Source of the DNA: Elysia marginata
Lineage: Eukaryota; Mollusca; Gastropoda; Plakobranchidae
Direction: 5' to 3'
Assembly (NCBI GenBank): GCA_019649035.1
Contig: BMAT01000051.1
Coordinates: 327,795 to 348,466 of the forward strand
Length of the DNA: 20,672 nt
Shown: positions 18,261-20,672 of the stretch, one piece after another
Numbering within the stretch: position 1 is the stretch's first letter
Layout of the letters: every line of letters begins with the position of its first letter
Notes under the pieces: model-generated
Seen by the model: only the letters and a program-made list of their open reading frames with translations
Database searches by the model: none
What the model was told of the DNA's origin: nothing
Made by a program: the position numbers and the translations under genes

Positions 18261-20440
18261 AAACTAATATAGAACCTTGTACTTTACAGCCAAATCCCTT
18301 CTCAGTCTAGAATTTATAGGATTGTTTATAATCTGTAAACAGAACTATGAAAACTTTTCATTTTGTCAAGATTTTTCTTTAGTCTCTCAGCAAAAAAAAA
18401 AAATATTGTAGAGCTTAAGGATGTACTTTCAAAATAATCATTTACTTTTAAATGAAATGAAACAAATTCAGATTTAGGTCTAGATCTCGAATTATTCATA
18501 GGTAACTCTTTTTTTTCCTTTCAGCCTCAAAGACCAGAAAATGAGGCTCTCTATGGTCATATATACTTAATTATGTGCAAACAAAGTCGCCAGTAATAAT
18601 CTGTTGCATAATTATGTTTGTTCATCTACCGTATTCGAGGTCGACAGAGCTACAGACCTTTCACTCTGAAAGTCATCAAGAAGGTAACTTTTGATATGAG
18701 GAGGATTTATTATGAAAATAATGATCTTGGAGGAAATAAATTTTTTTCTTTAATTTTCAGAAAAATGCTAAGATACATAGTCCTTTACCCTATTTTTGAA
18801 CGTTGCTCATATTATCATAGTTTTTTTTTTGGTTTTTTTTTATTGTTTTTTTTTTTTTGCATTCACGCAGAACTCATCCGATTGAGGCTTTTTTTACTTT
18901 TTTTTCGAAGGCTTAGTGGTATTTTCAAAACCAAATAGCTATCTCATTTAGCTGAACTCATCTGGATTCTGCTCAAAGTTGACAACAAAATGCCGCTAAA
19001 AAAACTTAATGCAAAATATACATTTGAAAATAAAGGACTTAATGCAAGAATAAATCTAGGCCTAATCGTTTTGCTATACCTCCATAAAACTATGAGATAT
19101 TTATGACTTAGATTGCAAATTGTTCAATTTGTATCTGTAACTCTCATTTCGCTGTTACCATTACCAGAAGATCTATTATTGATCGTATTATGTGGTCACT
19201 GAAGTCATTGAACATAGAGTATAATTCAGATTTTCCAGAAAATCGAAGACTGTGAATCATGAAATAAAAGTCTATTGCTGTGTAGCGTAAATGAATAGGG
19301 GCTATGTTTGTCCAGGCCTACTTGACGAATAATAAAATATCATCTAGATTCTGAATTCTGGCCTCTTAAGACTGAGGTATTGGTTCAGATTTTACAAAAC
19401 ACCTCAGAAGACTGTAGATTTTAGATCTAGATTCTAGATTCTAAATCCGAAAATCTATTGCTATCATTGTCAGTTTATTATGTTTAGTCTTAAGTTGTCA
19501 GTAACTTTGCCGAATGATAAAAATTATGTAGGCTAGATCTCGGCCTGTTAAGCAATTTTCACTTTAAAGCATTCTCAAAATACTTAAACCCCCTTCTACC
19601 CCTCCTCTTCTCGCGCACTCTTAAAAATCAGTAAGTACTGTTTGAATAAAAAACACGTTTTGAAACTAGTAGAACGGAAACGTCAGAGTTTCTAACAATA
19701 TTTCCATTTTAATTGCACCACTCTCCCACAGTTTTGTGCCATCTTTTTCCTACCATAGACTCTAAAGACCCTCTTCGAGCCACCCTCTTAGAAAAGAATT
19801 GACGAAAGGCGGATAGTACGCAGTGGAAGGTTGAGGGTACCAATAACAAAAACTAACAGACACGCTGCTTCTTTCATACCCAGGTCGATTACAACTTTAT
19901 ACAACACTTTTAAAAGGGGAGCGTACGTTTGCGAGATCTTTCAGTGAATGGACACGGTAGGCAGATCATTTAAACCCTAGTGAGTGTGGGAACAAGTGCG
20001 TATGTGTGTGTGTTCGTGCTTACTCAGTCATTCGCCCGAGTTGTTGTGTACCAGGCTCCCAGTCTCTTACCAGGATTTTCAATCACATTATTATAATAAT
20101 TTGTTTTCGCGAATCGGTTCTTACACTTCAATTATGGAAACTTTTTTCTTAAAGTTTTAATCTTATTTACTAAGATTTATAAATAAAGCGAACCATTTCT
20201 TATGTCAAACGTACAATTTAATTTGACTTGGTTTAAACCAGAAGTTCATATACGACCATATTATTTACATCATATTAAATCCGCATGTCTTAAAATACAA
20301 ACGAACATTCGATGTTCACATATTTACATTTATACTCTTATATCATTATACACTTTATATATTATGTAAATTGTGTGTGTGTATTTATACAATTTTTATA
20401 CTATGTACATTGAATTTCCTCACGGAAATTAATAGACAAC
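18261..20440. other. AT-rich region with simple tracts only
   Basis: It contains long T-runs (18821-18858), a cluster of TAGATT/CTAGATT words at 19409-19445, and a strongly TA-rich stretch at about 20260-20400 with a short GT tract. The short frames here translate into low-complexity or random sequence. No gene, RNA gene or known element is recognisable. Confidence 0.4.
18821..18858. repeat. Poly(T)-rich tract
   Basis: Three T-runs of eight to thirteen bases, interrupted by GG and TATTG/ATTG. On the - strand this would read as an A-rich tail, but no SINE or LINE body is recognisable next to it. Confidence 0.85.
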
Positions 20441-20462
20441 TATCTTATCTTATCTTATCTTA
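20441..20462. repeat. TATCT pentanucleotide array
   Basis: Just over four perfect TATCT units. It is a short tandem repeat with no attached feature. Confidence 0.92.
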
Positions 20463-20630
20463 CCCATCCTTCCCTACCCCGACTTTAACTGTTAAAAATG
20501 AATGGCTTAATGCTGCTTATTCTCTTTCTTTTACCTTATGTCTCCCTCTATCAGGCATCAAAGACACCACTGTAATTTGTGACAATGAGAATAGAATTCT
20601 CACATCGACAACAGCAATCAGCAGTTAAAT

Positions 20631-20672
20631 AGAGACCTTTAGCACACGCACCGTGTCTCAATACGCGTACGT
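20631..20672 (+). repeat. 42-bp inverted repeat, right copy (cut by window edge)
   Basis: It is the counterpart of 5024-5065 in opposite orientation, with three mismatches (positions 10, 29 and 31 of the alignment). It begins at AGAGACC and runs to the last base of the window, so the real repeat probably continues to the right. If the left copy is a guide, a TATA-like box would be expected about 28 bp beyond the window end. Confidence 0.85.

Noticed and set aside
18618..18938. 106-codon frame with a long phenylalanine/leucine stretch
   Set aside because: The hydrophobic stretch is the poly(T) tract at 18821-18858. There is no domain or start context to support a gene.
1..20672. CRISPR array, prophage, bacterial operon or defence system
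   Set aside because: No regularly spaced repeats, no Shine-Dalgarno-preceded genes and no dense coding. The sequence has the composition and repeat content of an animal genome.

Overview
The window looks like intergenic or intronic DNA from an animal genome. It is AT-rich (roughly two-thirds A+T by eye) and has no long open reading frame, no bacterial-style operon and no ribosome-binding sites. Recognisable content is almost all repeats: one decayed non-LTR retrotransposon, several tRNA-derived or tRNA-like short interspersed elements (SINEs), and simple repeats. The LINE type, the SINE heads and the shared SINE tail suggest an invertebrate, most likely a lophotrochozoan such as a mollusc. 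That placement is an inference from repeat style, not from a host gene.

Layout. Positions 1-3059 hold a broken Jockey/I-like LINE on the + strand. A 109-bp piece of its reverse transcriptase (RT) lies at 1-109. A second, more complete copy follows: an endonuclease fragment (about 289-615), RT (about 640-1660), connector (1660-2040), RNase H (2168-2570), a C-terminal zinc knuckle (2824-2883) and an AAC-repeat tail ending at 3059. It is full of stops and frameshifts and cannot be active. At 3265-3582 is a tRNA-derived SINE. After a TC/GT microsatellite (3787-3836), 3.8-4.86 kb is AT-rich. A CpG-dense, promoter-like block follows at 4860-5180. From 5.2 to 15.6 kb the sequence is AT-rich and mostly featureless, with one SINE tail on the - strand at 8380-8456 and an AT hairpin at 14566-14603. 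Between 15640 and 15916 a polypurine block surrounds a third copy of the SINE tail (- strand). A second tRNA-like SINE head starts at about 16020. From 16.3 kb to the end there is mostly unassigned AT-rich DNA, with T-runs and a TATCT pentanucleotide array.

The best candidate for something unexplained is a 42-bp sequence at 5024-5065 that recurs inverted, with 39 of 42 bases identical, at the right edge (20631-20672). On the - strand the first copy lies 28 bp upstream of a TATA-like box inside the CpG-dense block. It could be a promoter element shared by two loci, or the end of an undescribed repeat family.

No host protein-coding gene can be asserted. A few exon-like segments with good splice sites are listed as low-confidence findings. 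Such sites are expected by chance in about this number in AT-rich sequence of this length.
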